Below are positions 37,735 to 46,259 of a stretch of DNA of 50,487 bases, piece after piece (positions within the stretch are counted from its first letter, which is position 1; each line of letters starts with the position of its first letter). The DNA is from Candidatus Solincola daggyaiensis. GTDB lineage: Bacteria > Actinomycetota > Geothermincolia > Geothermincolales > RBG-13-55-18. The notes beneath the pieces were generated by a model that did not search any database, was not told the DNA's origin, and saw only the letters and a list, made by a program, of their open reading frames with translations. Position numbers and translations under genes: made by a program. The stretch lies in the NCBI GenBank assembly GCA_015711825.1, contig JACVJD010000006.1, forward strand, positions 1 to 50,487. The letters are read 5' to 3'.

Positions 37735-40011
37735 ATGCGGAGGAAGGGCTTGTTGCGTTTCCTGCTCGCCTGCACGCCATGGCTGGTCCTTCCCGTTCTC
37801 GCTTATTTCGATCTGGTCAAGTGGGGCGCTCTTGCGGGCCTGGCCCTGGTCCTGCTGATGTTCCCGCTCATGCCGGCGAAAAGAAAGTGGGGGATTCTGC
37901 AGGCCTTTTCCCTCCTTTTCTTCCTGGTAGCCACGGCGGCCTCCTTCGTCCTCGGGGAGGATATCGCCACGCGCGTGCCCAACCTCCTGGCGGGAGGATT
38001 CGCCTGCCTTACCATCATGGCGGGATACGGCGCCCTGGAGGGCATCCTCTTTCCGTCCCATTACCTGTACCTAGATTACCCGGACAGCATGAGGGAGAGC
38101 CCTATATTGCGCCGCGCCATCTGGATCCTCACCTTGACCTGGGATGGGCTTTTTCTGGCCGGCCTGGCGGCCGATATCGCGGCCATGCTGGCCCTGCGCG
38201 GAGACACATCGGTTTCCGTGGCCTGCATCGCCTCGGGAGGGATCTTCGCGGCGGGCATGGCGGCGACCCCCGTCCTTTCCATCACCCTCCCGAAGCGCAT
38301 GGAGTCCGAGATGGTGGAGAAAAGCCCTCTTGCGGTGAGGTGGGAGCCCGCCGTGCTGGAGCCGGGACGCGGCCTGCGCGGCAACGAGTTCGACGTGGCG
38401 GTGGTGGGTGCGGGTATCGGGGGGCTTGCTTGCGCCTCCCTGCTCTCCCATGCCGGCATGAGGGTGCTGGTGGCGGAGAAAGCCAGGCTGGTCGGCGGTT
38501 ACTGCCAGACCTACAACTGGGAGGGCTTTCCACTCAATTCAGGTCCCACCATGCTCACGGGGGGAGCCGAGGGCGGCGTTCTCCACGGCCTTATCGCGCG
38601 ACTTGGGCTGGAGGGGGAGATAACCATGCGCAGGCTGGAGTGGGGCATAGCCGACGGCAGGATAGCCCTGCGCCTGGGCGCGGGAAGCGATGAGGATCTG
38701 GACAAGCTGGGCAAGAAGTTCCCCTCCTGCCGTGAAGGACTGCTACGCCTTTTCAACGACCTGCGCCGTTTCCGGGGCGAGTTCAGGGATCGCCGAGATC
38801 CTTTGACCTCCCCCCTGCCCTCAAGCCTGGAGGAGTACCATGAGCAGTTCGTACGCCATCCCGTCTCCGCGCTCTGGCAGAACCTCAGCTTCCAGGACAT
38901 GCTTGACGAGTACCTACCGGGAGAGCCGCTCGCCGCGCTTTTAGGAAAGACCGCCGCCCTGCTGGGAGGCGAGCCGGAGCGCTTCCCCGCCTACGAAGGA
39001 GCGAGGTTGCTCTCCTCGCTCTTCATCGACGGCATCCATTATCCGCGCCGCCACTTCTCGTACCTCAGCCAGAGGCTAGCCGAGCTGGTGCGCGAGGCGG
39101 GGGGCGAGGTGCTCACCTCTTGCGGCGCCGAGGAGGTGATGGTGAAGGGCGAGGGCTCTCATGCCGTACCCCTTGGTCTAAGGCTTTCCGACGGGACTCA
39201 GGTGAGATCGGGGGTGGTGGTGCTGGGCACAGACCCGCGACGGGCCGTGCCGGGCCTCATCCAGCCTCGCCATCTCGGACCGGAGATGCTCAAGGAGTTG
39301 CAGAAACTGCGCGTCTCCGATTCCGCCTTCGTCCTCCACCTCATCTTCCAGGAGGACCTGCGTATTCCGGAGAGGGTGCTGTACTTCCCGACCAGGGCAA
39401 GGCGCGTGCGCACCGGCGACACCTATATGAGCATAGATTCCATCATCCTGACCAAGGAACCGTGCGCGATCAAGGAAAGGCCCGGCTACGTGCTCATGGC
39501 GCGGGTGAACGTCCCCAGCCACTCCTATCACGCCTTCGATGAAGAAAAGGGCGGGGCGGAGCTGGCTTCGGAGCTTTCCGCGGCGATAAAAGAGGAGATA
39601 TCGTCGATACTTCCCGTGGTGAGGAAGGCGGTGAGGGAGTTCGTAACCACGCCGACGCATTTCAGCCGCCTGACCTCCAACGGGCAGGGCTGCGCATTCG
39701 GGTTCGCGCCCTTGGTCACGCAGTGGTATTACCGCCGACCCGGTCCGCGCCTCCCCCTCACCAACCTCTACCTGGTGGGAGCTTGGAGCCGTTTCGGAGG
39801 CGGGGTAGAGGGGGCGGTGTTGAGCGGTGCCGTCGCGGCGCGCGAGCTGTGCGGAGAGAACCCCTACGGGGGAGCGCTGGGCGCCTCCCCCCTGGGCGTC
39901 TCCGACTCGGCCGCGCAAGGCGAGGCGACGGAACCCGCCACCGGCGGCGAGGAAAAGGGCGCCCGGCGCTTAAGGCGAGGGAGAAGGAAAAGCCGGGAGG
40001 GAGAGGGTTAG
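37735..40011 (+). CDS. Six-helix membrane domain fused to a CrtI-like FAD oxidoreductase
   Basis: A 758-residue fusion. Residues 6-182 form six hydrophobic segments (about 6-25, 31-46, 54-74, 83-106, 129-154, 159-182). The FAD motif VVGAGIGGLACASLL begins at about 223, followed by VAEKARLVGGYCQTY and the GFPLNSGPTML segment typical of phytoene desaturase and carotenoid isomerase relatives; the C-terminal flavin motif reads LVGAWSRFGGGVEGAVLSG. The last 45 residues are Arg/Gly/Glu-rich. The substrate could be a carotenoid or other isoprenoid, or a retinol-like lipid; this is inferred. I chose the ATG at 37735, with AAGGAGG 8 bases upstream. A metallophosphoesterase gene starts 3 bases after the stop. 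Confidence 0.8.
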   Translation: MRRKGLLRFLLACTPWLVLPVLAYFDLVKWGALAGLALVLLMFPLMPAKRKWGILQAFSLLFFLVATAASFVLGEDIATRVPNLLAGGFACLTIMAGYGALEGILFPSHYLYLDYPDSMRESPILRRAIWILTLTWDGLFLAGLAADIAAMLALRGDTSVSVACIASGGIFAAGMAATPVLSITLPKRMESEMVEKSPLAVRWEPAVLEPGRGLRGNEFDVAVVGAGIGGLACASLLSHAGMRVLVAEKARLVGGYCQTYNWEGFPLNSGPTMLTGGAEGGVLHGLIARLGLEGEITMRRLEWGIADGRIALRLGAGSDEDLDKLGKKFPSCREGLLRLFNDLRRFRGEFRDRRDPLTSPLPSSLEEYHEQFVRHPVSALWQNLSFQDMLDEYLPGEPLAALLGKTAALLGGEPERFPAYEGARLLSSLFIDGIHYPRRHFSYLSQRLAELVREAGGEVLTSCGAEEVMVKGEGSHAVPLGLRLSDGTQVRSGVVVLGTDPRRAVPGLIQPRHLGPEMLKELQKLRVSDSAFVLHLIFQEDLRIPERVLYFPTRARRVRTGDTYMSIDSIILTKEPCAIKERPGYVLMARVNVPSHSYHAFDEEKGGAELASELSAAIKEEISSILPVVRKAVREFVTTPTHFSRLTSNGQGCAFGFAPLVTQWYYRRPGPRLPLTNLYLVGAWSRFGGGVEGAVLSGAVAARELCGENPYGGALGASPLGVSDSAAQGEATEPATGGEEKGARRLRRGRRKSREGEG

Positions 40012-40014
40012 GGG

Positions 40015-40827
40015 ATGTCCGAGGGTGGCAAGCGTTTCCTGGTGGCGCAGGTCTCCGATCTGCACTGCGGGGATCTGCGCTTCGACCGCAAGCTCATGCT
40101 CAACTGCGTAGACATCATCAACCGGGAGCAACCCGACCTGGTGGTGGTCGCGGGCGACCTCTCGGTGGAAGGCTATCGCGAACAGTTCGAGGAGGCGAGG
40201 GAGTACGTCGCCATGCTGGACTGCCCGCGCAAGATAGTGATAGCCGGCAATCACGATTGCCGCAACGTGGGATACCTGCACTTCGAGGAGATCTTCGGGC
40301 CCCGCATCTCGAGCCTCGATTTCGAGCACGGCGGGGCCTGCGGCGAGCACCTGAGCGGGCTGGTAAAGGTAGTGGCGGTGGACTCCAACAAGCCGGACAT
40401 CAACGACGGAGAGGTGGGCAGGCACAATTACGGATTCATCCAGGAGCAGTTCTCAGCCCGAGCTTCCTTCAAGGTCTTCGTCCTCCATCACCACCTGGTG
40501 CATATACCGGGCACGGGACGGGAACGCAACATCGTCTGGGACGCCGGGGACGTGCTGCAGGTGCTGCGCGACCTGCGGGTGGACATCGTGCTCAGCGGGC
40601 ATAAGCACGTGCCCTACGTATGGCCCCTGGCCCGCATGTACCTGATAACCTCGGGAACGGCCTCGACCTGGAGGACGCGCGGGCGCACTCCCCCATCCTT
40701 CAACCTCATCGAGATCGACGGCGAGGAGATAACGGTGCACGAGGTGTCGTCGGCCGACGGCTCGCGGCGCACGGCCGCTTACCCGCGCTGGTGGTGTCAC
40801 GAACGATTCTCCGGATATACCCACTGA
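40015..40827 (+). CDS. Calcineurin-like metallophosphoesterase
   Basis: A 270-residue protein with all five metal-site motifs: SDLHCG (14-19), AGDLS (about 46-50), GNHDC (about 78-82), HHHLV and GHKHVPY. The two-metal site would hydrolyse phosphate esters, with cyclic nucleotides, nucleotides or phospholipids as known substrates of relatives. No signal peptide is present. It begins 3 bases after the membrane-CrtI fusion gene, which implies translational coupling and suggests a shared pathway. Confidence 0.88.
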   Translation: MSEGGKRFLVAQVSDLHCGDLRFDRKLMLNCVDIINREQPDLVVVAGDLSVEGYREQFEEAREYVAMLDCPRKIVIAGNHDCRNVGYLHFEEIFGPRISSLDFEHGGACGEHLSGLVKVVAVDSNKPDINDGEVGRHNYGFIQEQFSARASFKVFVLHHHLVHIPGTGRERNIVWDAGDVLQVLRDLRVDIVLSGHKHVPYVWPLARMYLITSGTASTWRTRGRTPPSFNLIEIDGEEITVHEVSSADGSRRTAAYPRWWCHERFSGYTH

Positions 40828-40874
40828 GGGGTGGACGGGAGCCGAGACCGCTTCCCTCTCAGCTCCCAAGAAGA

Positions 40875-40961
40875 CGCGTATCTTCTCCGCCCGAAAGCCC
40901 GGCGAACGGTGGCGCGTCTTCGTCCGTTTCTCAGGGAGCGAGCAGGGCGCGTATCTTCTCC
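40875..40961. repeat. 14-bp duplication at the receiver-gene 3' end
   Basis: CGCGTATCTTCTCC occurs at 40948-40961, within the last codons of the receiver gene, and again at 40875-40888, just beyond the gene, with a 73-base period. It is short, but an exact 14-mer at this distance is unlikely by chance. Confidence 0.55.
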
Positions 40962-41299
40962 AACAGGTCGCCGAAGACGTAAGGTTTGGCGATATAATCG
41001 GCCGCTCCGAGTTCGCTGCCCTTCTCCAGGTCCTCAGGGCGGTTCTTCACGGTCGAGATGATCACGGGAGCGCCCTTGGTCGATGGGTCCTGTTTGAGCT
41101 CCTCCATGATCTCCCAGCCGCTTTTTCCCGGCATGAGGATGTCCAGGATGATGAGGTCGGGTTTTTCATGCCTGCACAGTTCGACCGCCACCGCGCTCTC
41201 CGAGCAGCAAAGGACCTCGAAATCCTCCTTCTCGAGCTTCCTCTTGAGCATCTCCACGATGGCCACGTTGTCATCCACGATGGCGATCTTTGCTTTCAT
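40931..41299 (-). CDS. Single-domain response regulator (receiver only)
   Basis: A 122-residue CheY-like receiver with no output domain. Asp9-Asp10 form the acidic pocket, Asp53 (LILDILMPG) is the phosphorylation site, Ser82 takes the Thr/Ser role, and Lys105 (IAKPY) is the conserved lysine. It could act as a phosphorelay intermediate or bind a target directly. I chose the ATG at 41299, preceded by GGAGG at a 7-base spacing; the longer upstream frame is unlike a receiver. No histidine kinase is in the window. Confidence 0.93.
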   Translation of the reverse strand: MKAKIAIVDDNVAIVEMLKRKLEKEDFEVLCCSESAVAVELCRHEKPDLIILDILMPGKSGWEIMEELKQDPSTKGAPVIISTVKNRPEDLEKGSELGAADYIAKPYVFGDLLEKIRALLAP

Positions 41300-41747
41300 C
41301 GCAGCCCCTCCAAGCTTGCCGACACCGCTATAAAGACTGCCGTTGACGTTTTCCGCCGCCGTTTTCCCACCCCTTCGCCGCGGGCACGCTCGGCGGCCCT
41401 CCATATCGCCGCCGCGAAAACCATGCCTTGTTCACGCCCACGCGCCCCAGCCGTAAGCCGGCGCCTGCAGCCCTCGCCGCCTGCAGGCTTCTCCCTCCTG
41501 CCATATTCACATTTTCGGCTTGAGGGGGAAAAAGTTGAAGCGGGGCGCGGCAAGGCCCACGCAGCCGGCAGCGGCGACGCCGGAGGAAGGCGGGGAATCG
41601 AGGCGTGGCGGGAATCGCCGCCGGCAACCGCAACATGCCCGTAACCCGGCGCTTGCCCACGGGGTTGTATAAATATAATGCGACTGGGTATATACTAAAA
41701 TGTAGCTTTTTCGTCTTTAATGCTTGCGCCGAAGAGAGGGGAACATC
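41300..41747. other. Spacer with candidate promoter for the radical SAM gene
   Basis: A 448-base gap between divergent genes. Its right end is AT-rich: a TATAAT at 41674-41679 lies 15 bases after TTGCCC, and further TATA-like steps follow up to 41705. One of these is likely the promoter of the radical SAM gene. The remainder shows no supported gene. Confidence 0.4.
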
Positions 41748-43196
41748 TTGAAGATCGCGTTGATCGAGCCTAAGGCACCCGGCGTGCACGTGTACGACAA
41801 GTTCAAGCTGCCCCGCCTGGGGCTGCCGCTGCTGGGCGCCCTCCTGGAGCGGGAACTCGGCATAAGGCCGACCATCTACTTCCAGGAGCTCAGCGGCCTG
41901 GACTGGGACGACCTCTCGGAATGCGATCTTGTGGGCATTTCCACCATCACCCCCACCGCCCCCGAGGCCTTCTCCATCCTCGAGCGCATCAAGCAACGCA
42001 GCAACATCCCCGTGGTCATGGGCGGCCCCCACGTGACCTTCCTACCCCAGGAGGCTCTGGAGCGGGGCGCCGATTTCGTCATCAGGGGCGAAGGAGAGTT
42101 CTCCTTCCTGGAACTGATCAAGGCCCTGGACGGCGGCGGGGGAGAGTTGGGGGCCATCCCGGGGCTTTCCTACCGCGTGGGCAGCCGCGTATTCCACAAC
42201 CCCGAGGTCCCCAGAGTCGAACACCTCGACGATCTCCCCTGGCCCGATCTCACCCTGATCAAGAACTACGAAAAGATCCGCATTCTCCCGGTGATGACCA
42301 GCCGGGGTTGCCCTTTCAACTGCAAGTTCTGTTCCGTGACCAAGATGTTCGGCAGGCGCTACCGCTTCCGGGACACCTCCGACGTCCTGGACGAGCTGGA
42401 GGCGCTTCACCGCAGCAACCCACGCGCCAGCTTCTTTTTCTACGACGACAACTTCACCGCCAGACCCTCCCGCACCAAGGAGCTCCTGCGCGGCATGATC
42501 GAGCGCGGCATAAAGGCGCATTGGACCGCCCAGGCCCGCGTGGACGTGGTCAAGGACACCGAGATGCTGGAACTCATGCGGGACAGCGGGTGCATCTTCC
42601 TTTACCTGGGACTGGAGTCCATCAATCCCAAGACCCTGGAGAGCTACCGCAAGGAGCAGACGGTGCAGGATATCGCCGAGGCGGTGAAGGTGCTGCATTC
42701 CTACCGCATCAGGGTGCACGGCATGTTCGTCCTGGGGTCGGACGACGACGACCTGGAGACCATCCGCGAGACGGTGCGCTTCGCTCGCGGCCTGAGGATA
42801 GACACGGTGCAGTTCCTGGTGCTCACGCCGCTGCCCGGCACCGAGACCTACGACGAATTGTGGCGTCAGGGGCGCATCCTGGTGGAGGACTGGTCGAAGT
42901 ACAGCGGCCATCACGTGGTGTTCAGCCCCTCCAAGATGACTCCCTACCAACTGCAGAAGGAGGCGTCCATCCGCTCTATGCGTCGTTTCTACTCCCTCTG
43001 GCAGTGTTGGAAGCTGGGGCTGCGCTTCCGCTGGTGGGATTTCATCATCTACGCCTACGCCCACCACTCCATAAGCCGCTGGCGTTCTCTCAACCGTGAG
43101 TTCCTGCGGGACCTCAAGCACAAGCACTTCCGTCTGCGGCCACCCTCCCCCCTCCCCCCCGTGGGCAACCTGGACCCGGACGCCGGGGGCACCTGA
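41748..43196 (+). CDS. B12-binding-type radical SAM protein
   Basis: A 482-residue protein. The N-terminal Rossmann-like domain (about 1-140) resembles the cobalamin-binding domain (GISTITPTAPEA, VMGGPHVTFLPQEAL). The radical SAM core starts with the cluster motif SRGCPFNCKFC at about 185-195. MFVLGSDDDDLETIRETV and VLTPLPGTETYDELW are typical of the later barrel. These enzymes usually perform methylations, cyclisations or ring contractions; the substrate is not deducible. I chose a TTG at 41748 with GAGGGG upstream, giving the usual start KIALIEPK. The C-terminal 100 residues are Arg/His/Trp-rich and may form another domain. Confidence 0.87.
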   Translation: MKIALIEPKAPGVHVYDKFKLPRLGLPLLGALLERELGIRPTIYFQELSGLDWDDLSECDLVGISTITPTAPEAFSILERIKQRSNIPVVMGGPHVTFLPQEALERGADFVIRGEGEFSFLELIKALDGGGGELGAIPGLSYRVGSRVFHNPEVPRVEHLDDLPWPDLTLIKNYEKIRILPVMTSRGCPFNCKFCSVTKMFGRRYRFRDTSDVLDELEALHRSNPRASFFFYDDNFTARPSRTKELLRGMIERGIKAHWTAQARVDVVKDTEMLELMRDSGCIFLYLGLESINPKTLESYRKEQTVQDIAEAVKVLHSYRIRVHGMFVLGSDDDDLETIRETVRFARGLRIDTVQFLVLTPLPGTETYDELWRQGRILVEDWSKYSGHHVVFSPSKMTPYQLQKEASIRSMRRFYSLWQCWKLGLRFRWWDFIIYAYAHHSISRWRSLNREFLRDLKHKHFRLRPPSPLPPVGNLDPDAGGT

Positions 43197-43379
43197 GCCA
43201 TACCCGCACCGCCCCCTTTCCCGTGGGCCCATTATGGCGGCAGGGGAAGGAAGAACCTGGTTTGTCTGGAACTTTATTTATAGAATCAGGATAGAGGATA
43301 AACGGGCAAGGGCGGGTCATCGATGCCGAGCCCGGGCCCGGATCGACGGGGAAATGGATCGCCGTGCTGAGGTGCTGAT

Positions 43380-44105
43380 TTGGAGCTCAAGGTAGGTTGC
43401 TGCGGATTCCCCCAGGCGCGACAGATCTATTACGATACCCTGCCCCTGGTGGAGCTGCAGAAGACCTTCTACCAGCTCCCGCGGGTCAAAACGGCCCAGA
43501 AGTGGCGCCATGAATCCCCGCCCCATTTCGAGTTCACCCTCAAGGCATGGCAGCTTATCACCCACCGCCCCTCCAGCCCCACCTACAAGCGCCTTACCCA
43601 CCCCATACCGGAGGAGCTGCGCGATTCTTACGGATCCTTCAAGCCCACGCCGGAGAACTTCGCCGCCTGGCGCGACACCATGGAGGTGGCCGCGGCCCTG
43701 GATGCGGAAATCGTGCTCTTTCAGACCCCCGCCACTTTCACTCCCGGCCCCAAGAACATCGCGCAGATGCGCGAGTTCCTATCCACCATAGAGCGCGGCA
43801 GGCTTCAATTGGCCTGGGAACCCCGCGGCCAGTGGGACCCGGAAGAGGCGGGCAGGCTATGCCGCGAACTGGACTTGCTCCACGTCGTGGATCCCTTCCG
43901 GGGCAGGGAAAAGGCCGGGCAGGTCATTTACTGGCGCCTGCACGGCATCGGAAGCTACCGCCACCGCTATACCGACCAGGAGCTGGGAAAACTGGTCACC
44001 ATGTTGCGCAGAAGCAAGAAAAAACGGGCCTACGTGCTCTTCAACAACGTCAATATGTGGGAGGACGCCCAGCGATTGCAGGAGATATGGAGGAGACGCG
44101 CCTGA
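43380..44105 (+). CDS. DUF72 family protein
   Basis: A 241-residue TIM-barrel-like protein of DUF72 (YecE family). The N-terminal VGCCGFPQARQIYYDTLPLV and the FEFTLKAWQLITH segment, with many aromatic residues, are typical. LAWEPRGQWDPE and YWRLHGIGSYRHRYTD follow. The start is a TTG preceded by GAGGT. The biochemical role of the family is unknown; relation to endonuclease IV-like barrels is known only from structure. It lies convergent with the possible HEPN gene, 9 bases apart. Confidence 0.88.
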   Translation: MELKVGCCGFPQARQIYYDTLPLVELQKTFYQLPRVKTAQKWRHESPPHFEFTLKAWQLITHRPSSPTYKRLTHPIPEELRDSYGSFKPTPENFAAWRDTMEVAAALDAEIVLFQTPATFTPGPKNIAQMREFLSTIERGRLQLAWEPRGQWDPEEAGRLCRELDLLHVVDPFRGREKAGQVIYWRLHGIGSYRHRYTDQELGKLVTMLRRSKKKRAYVLFNNVNMWEDAQRLQEIWRRRA

Positions 44106-44114
44106 GGGGCGGCC

Positions 44115-44516
44115 TCACCCCTCCTCGCGCCGCCGCACCCGCGCCGCCAGCTCCCCCACGAAGGACCTCGCGTCCTCGAGGCACGCGGCGGAGGTGAGGG
44201 GATCGGCCTCCACCTCGCCGCTGGAAACACGACGGTAGAGGTCGGCGACGATGGGAAGGGAGCGCCGGTTCTCATTGCTCAATCCCAGGCGCGTCAGGCT
44301 CTCGCCCAGGAAAGCCTCCACCACGTCGCGCCAGCCCGACAGGCCGCTCCCCGCATCCACCGTCGCGCGCGCGGCGTAGAGCATGGCCAGGAAGGCGCTG
44401 GCCACCACCTCCTCCCCCATGCCCGCGAGCATGAACTCGCCCGCCATGGCCAGGGCCATCTCGGCCTGCTCCAGCCAATCCACCGCCGGATCATCGAACG
44501 CGAAAACCCCGATCAT
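44115..44516 (-). CDS. Possible HEPN-domain protein
   Basis: A 133-residue helical protein. The order of helices (an Ala-rich helix with EQAEMALAMAGEF, then FLAMLYAARATVDAG, a linker with VVEAFLGESL, an Arg-rich turn NRRSLPIVADLYRRV, and a final helix CLEDARSFVGELAARV) resembles UPF0332/HEPN proteins, which include RNase toxins. The RNase motif (R-x4-6-H) is absent, so it may be a non-catalytic relative. No partner minimal nucleotidyltransferase is next to it. GGGAGG precedes the ATG at 44516. Confidence 0.5.
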   Translation of the reverse strand: MIGVFAFDDPAVDWLEQAEMALAMAGEFMLAGMGEEVVASAFLAMLYAARATVDAGSGLSGWRDVVEAFLGESLTRLGLSNENRRSLPIVADLYRRVSSGEVEADPLTSAACLEDARSFVGELAARVRRREEG

Positions 44517-44726
44517 CCCGCCTCCCAAAGACAGAAGCCGACCTTAGCGGTTCAAGCGCTTCCCCACAAGATATCCATGCGTCCGTTTTCGCGCGCGTAT
44601 GTCGCAGCGCCGCGGTCGGAGTTGGCTGCTACTTGCCCCTGGAAGCGGGTTTTCTGTACTTGCGAGCTTTTTCGGATGCCTCCCGCCGCGCAAGCGCGTA
44701 CGCTGCCAACCGCTACCGTCTAACTT

Positions 44727-44732
44727 TATAAT
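44727..44732 (+). promoter_or_regulatory. Candidate -10 box of the dapF-like gene
   Basis: A perfect TATAAT lies 55 bases before the dapF-like ATG. The -35 region is not clear, so it may depend on an activator or be coincidental. Confidence 0.4.
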
Positions 44733-44786
44733 GTGGTGTACGAATACGGTCAAACGCCGCCGCGATACGCGCCCGAAAGGAGGGAG

Positions 44787-45650
44787 ATGGAGTTTTACAA
44801 ATACCACAGCCTCGGCAACGACTATATCCTCCTCGATGCCATGCGAGCGCCGCTGCGGCTTTCACCGGCGGATATACGGTCGCTGTGTGACCGCCATTTC
44901 GGCATCGGCGGCGACGGTATCCTGGTCATCGAGCCCTCGGAGAGGGCTTTTTGCCGCATGCTCAACTACAACCCCGATGCCAGCCAGGCCGAGACCAGCG
45001 GCAACGGCCTGCGCTGCCTGGCCAAGCACCTCTACGAAACCGGCCTATACCCCCACAGGGAAATGGAGGTTGACACCCCCTCGGGGGTAAAGGGGCTGAG
45101 CGTCCGCGTGGCGGGAGGCAAGGTGCGCACGGTGGAGGTGAACATGGGCCGACCCGATTTCCGCCGCTCCTCTATCCCCATGCACGGTGAAGGGGAGGAG
45201 GCCTTAGAGGTGGAACTCGAGGCCGCGGGAAGGAGGATGACCGCCACCTGCCTGTCGCTGGGCACGCCCCACTGCGTGATCTTCCTGGAGGATATCGAGT
45301 CCGTTGCCGTGGGCGAGATCGGCCCCGCCATCGAGAAGGACCCCGCCTTTCCCCTGCGCGTCAACGTGGAGTTCGTGCAGGTCGTCGACCTTTCCGAGCT
45401 GAGACAGCGTTCCTGGGAAAGAGGCGCGGGGGAGACCCTGGCCAGCGCCGCCGGCGCCGGCGCCGCGGTCGCCGCAGCGGAGCGCGCCGGCAAGTGCAAG
45501 CGCAGGGTCCACGTGAAGCTGCCGGGAGGACTCATGGAGGTGGAGATCTCCGCCTCGGGAGAGGTCCTCACACGCGGTCCCGCCCGCAGGGTTTTCCGCG
45601 GCCGGTTGGACGAGGACTGGCGCGAGCGCAGCCGCATCGTGCTCGCATGA
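44787..45650 (+). CDS. Diaminopimelate epimerase homologue without catalytic cysteines
   Basis: A 287-residue protein of the DapF family by several landmarks: SLGNDYILLD at 8-17, FGIGGDGILVI, NPDASQAETSGNGLRC (61-77), LGTPHCVIFLEDI, RVNVEFVQVV and the ERGAGETLA motif at 211-219. DapF epimerises LL- to meso-diaminopimelate with two cysteines, one in CGNG and one in LACGTG. Here these positions are Ser71 (TSGNG) and Ser220 (LASAAG). The change is read directly from the codons. It could be a diverged racemase on another substrate, a serine/cysteine-independent enzyme or a non-catalytic binding protein. An AGGAGG site precedes the ATG. The gene is separate from other lysine genes. Confidence 0.82.
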   Translation: MEFYKYHSLGNDYILLDAMRAPLRLSPADIRSLCDRHFGIGGDGILVIEPSERAFCRMLNYNPDASQAETSGNGLRCLAKHLYETGLYPHREMEVDTPSGVKGLSVRVAGGKVRTVEVNMGRPDFRRSSIPMHGEGEEALEVELEAAGRRMTATCLSLGTPHCVIFLEDIESVAVGEIGPAIEKDPAFPLRVNVEFVQVVDLSELRQRSWERGAGETLASAAGAGAAVAAAERAGKCKRRVHVKLPGGLMEVEISASGEVLTRGPARRVFRGRLDEDWRERSRIVLA

Positions 45651-45707
45651 AAAGGCTTTGCGACGCCTCGCGCCGCAGCCCCCCAGATCCATGAGGCGTT
45701 TGTGGCG

Positions 45708-46259
45708 TTATTTTCCCCGCATCCGGGAGCAGGGGATGCACAGGCGCCGCCCGCCCTTTTCCACCAGGCGCGTCTCCATGGTGGGCTCCCCGCATTCGTC
45801 GCAGGGCAAGGAGGCGCGTATCTGCGCCTCGGATGGAGGTCGGTAATCGATCTCCGAGATAGCGAAGAGCTCTTCCGCCGGAGCGGTGAGAAGCCGCTCC
45901 ATCACCGCCTCGCGACGCCGGGAGGGGTCCTCTCCCTCGCCCGGTGGAGGAACGGCGTCCGCCCTCAGGCTCACCCTGACCGCCCTGCCGGGGCGCTGCC
46001 GGGAAGCGAAGGTGAAGACCTGTTTGCCGTAGTCCCTGTAGATAAGGTTGCCCTTTCCGAAGGTGCAGCCGGCCAGGAACTGCACCGCGTCCACGCTGCA
46101 GGAATCGTTTTCCACCTCGCAGACCAGTTCCTCGTCCCGGGAACGGGATGAGCCCAGCCTTTGCAACCCCTCCCGCGTGGCGCGGTATCCTATGGTAAGA
46201 CCCGGGCACAGGTGCCCGTGGAATTCCGCCGCCGCTCGCAGCTCCTCGGGTATATCCAT
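45708..46259 (-). CDS. FmdE-like protein with C-terminal zinc finger
   Basis: A 183-residue FmdE-family protein. The core begins at FHGHLCPG (13-20) and has VENDSCSVDAVQ, GCTFGKGNLIYRDYGKQ; the C terminus carries a CDECG...CIPC zinc-binding pair. The family was named for association with formylmethanofuran dehydrogenase, but many bacterial members stand alone and their role is unclear; binding of molybdopterin or another cofactor has been proposed. GGAGGTG stands 6 bases before the ATG at 46259, which fixes the start. No fwd/fmd genes are in the window. It converges on the dapF-like gene, 57 bases apart. Confidence 0.85.
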   Translation of the reverse strand: MDIPEELRAAAEFHGHLCPGLTIGYRATREGLQRLGSSRSRDEELVCEVENDSCSVDAVQFLAGCTFGKGNLIYRDYGKQVFTFASRQRPGRAVRVSLRADAVPPPGEGEDPSRRREAVMERLLTAPAEELFAISEIDYRPPSEAQIRASLPCDECGEPTMETRLVEKGGRRLCIPCSRMRGK

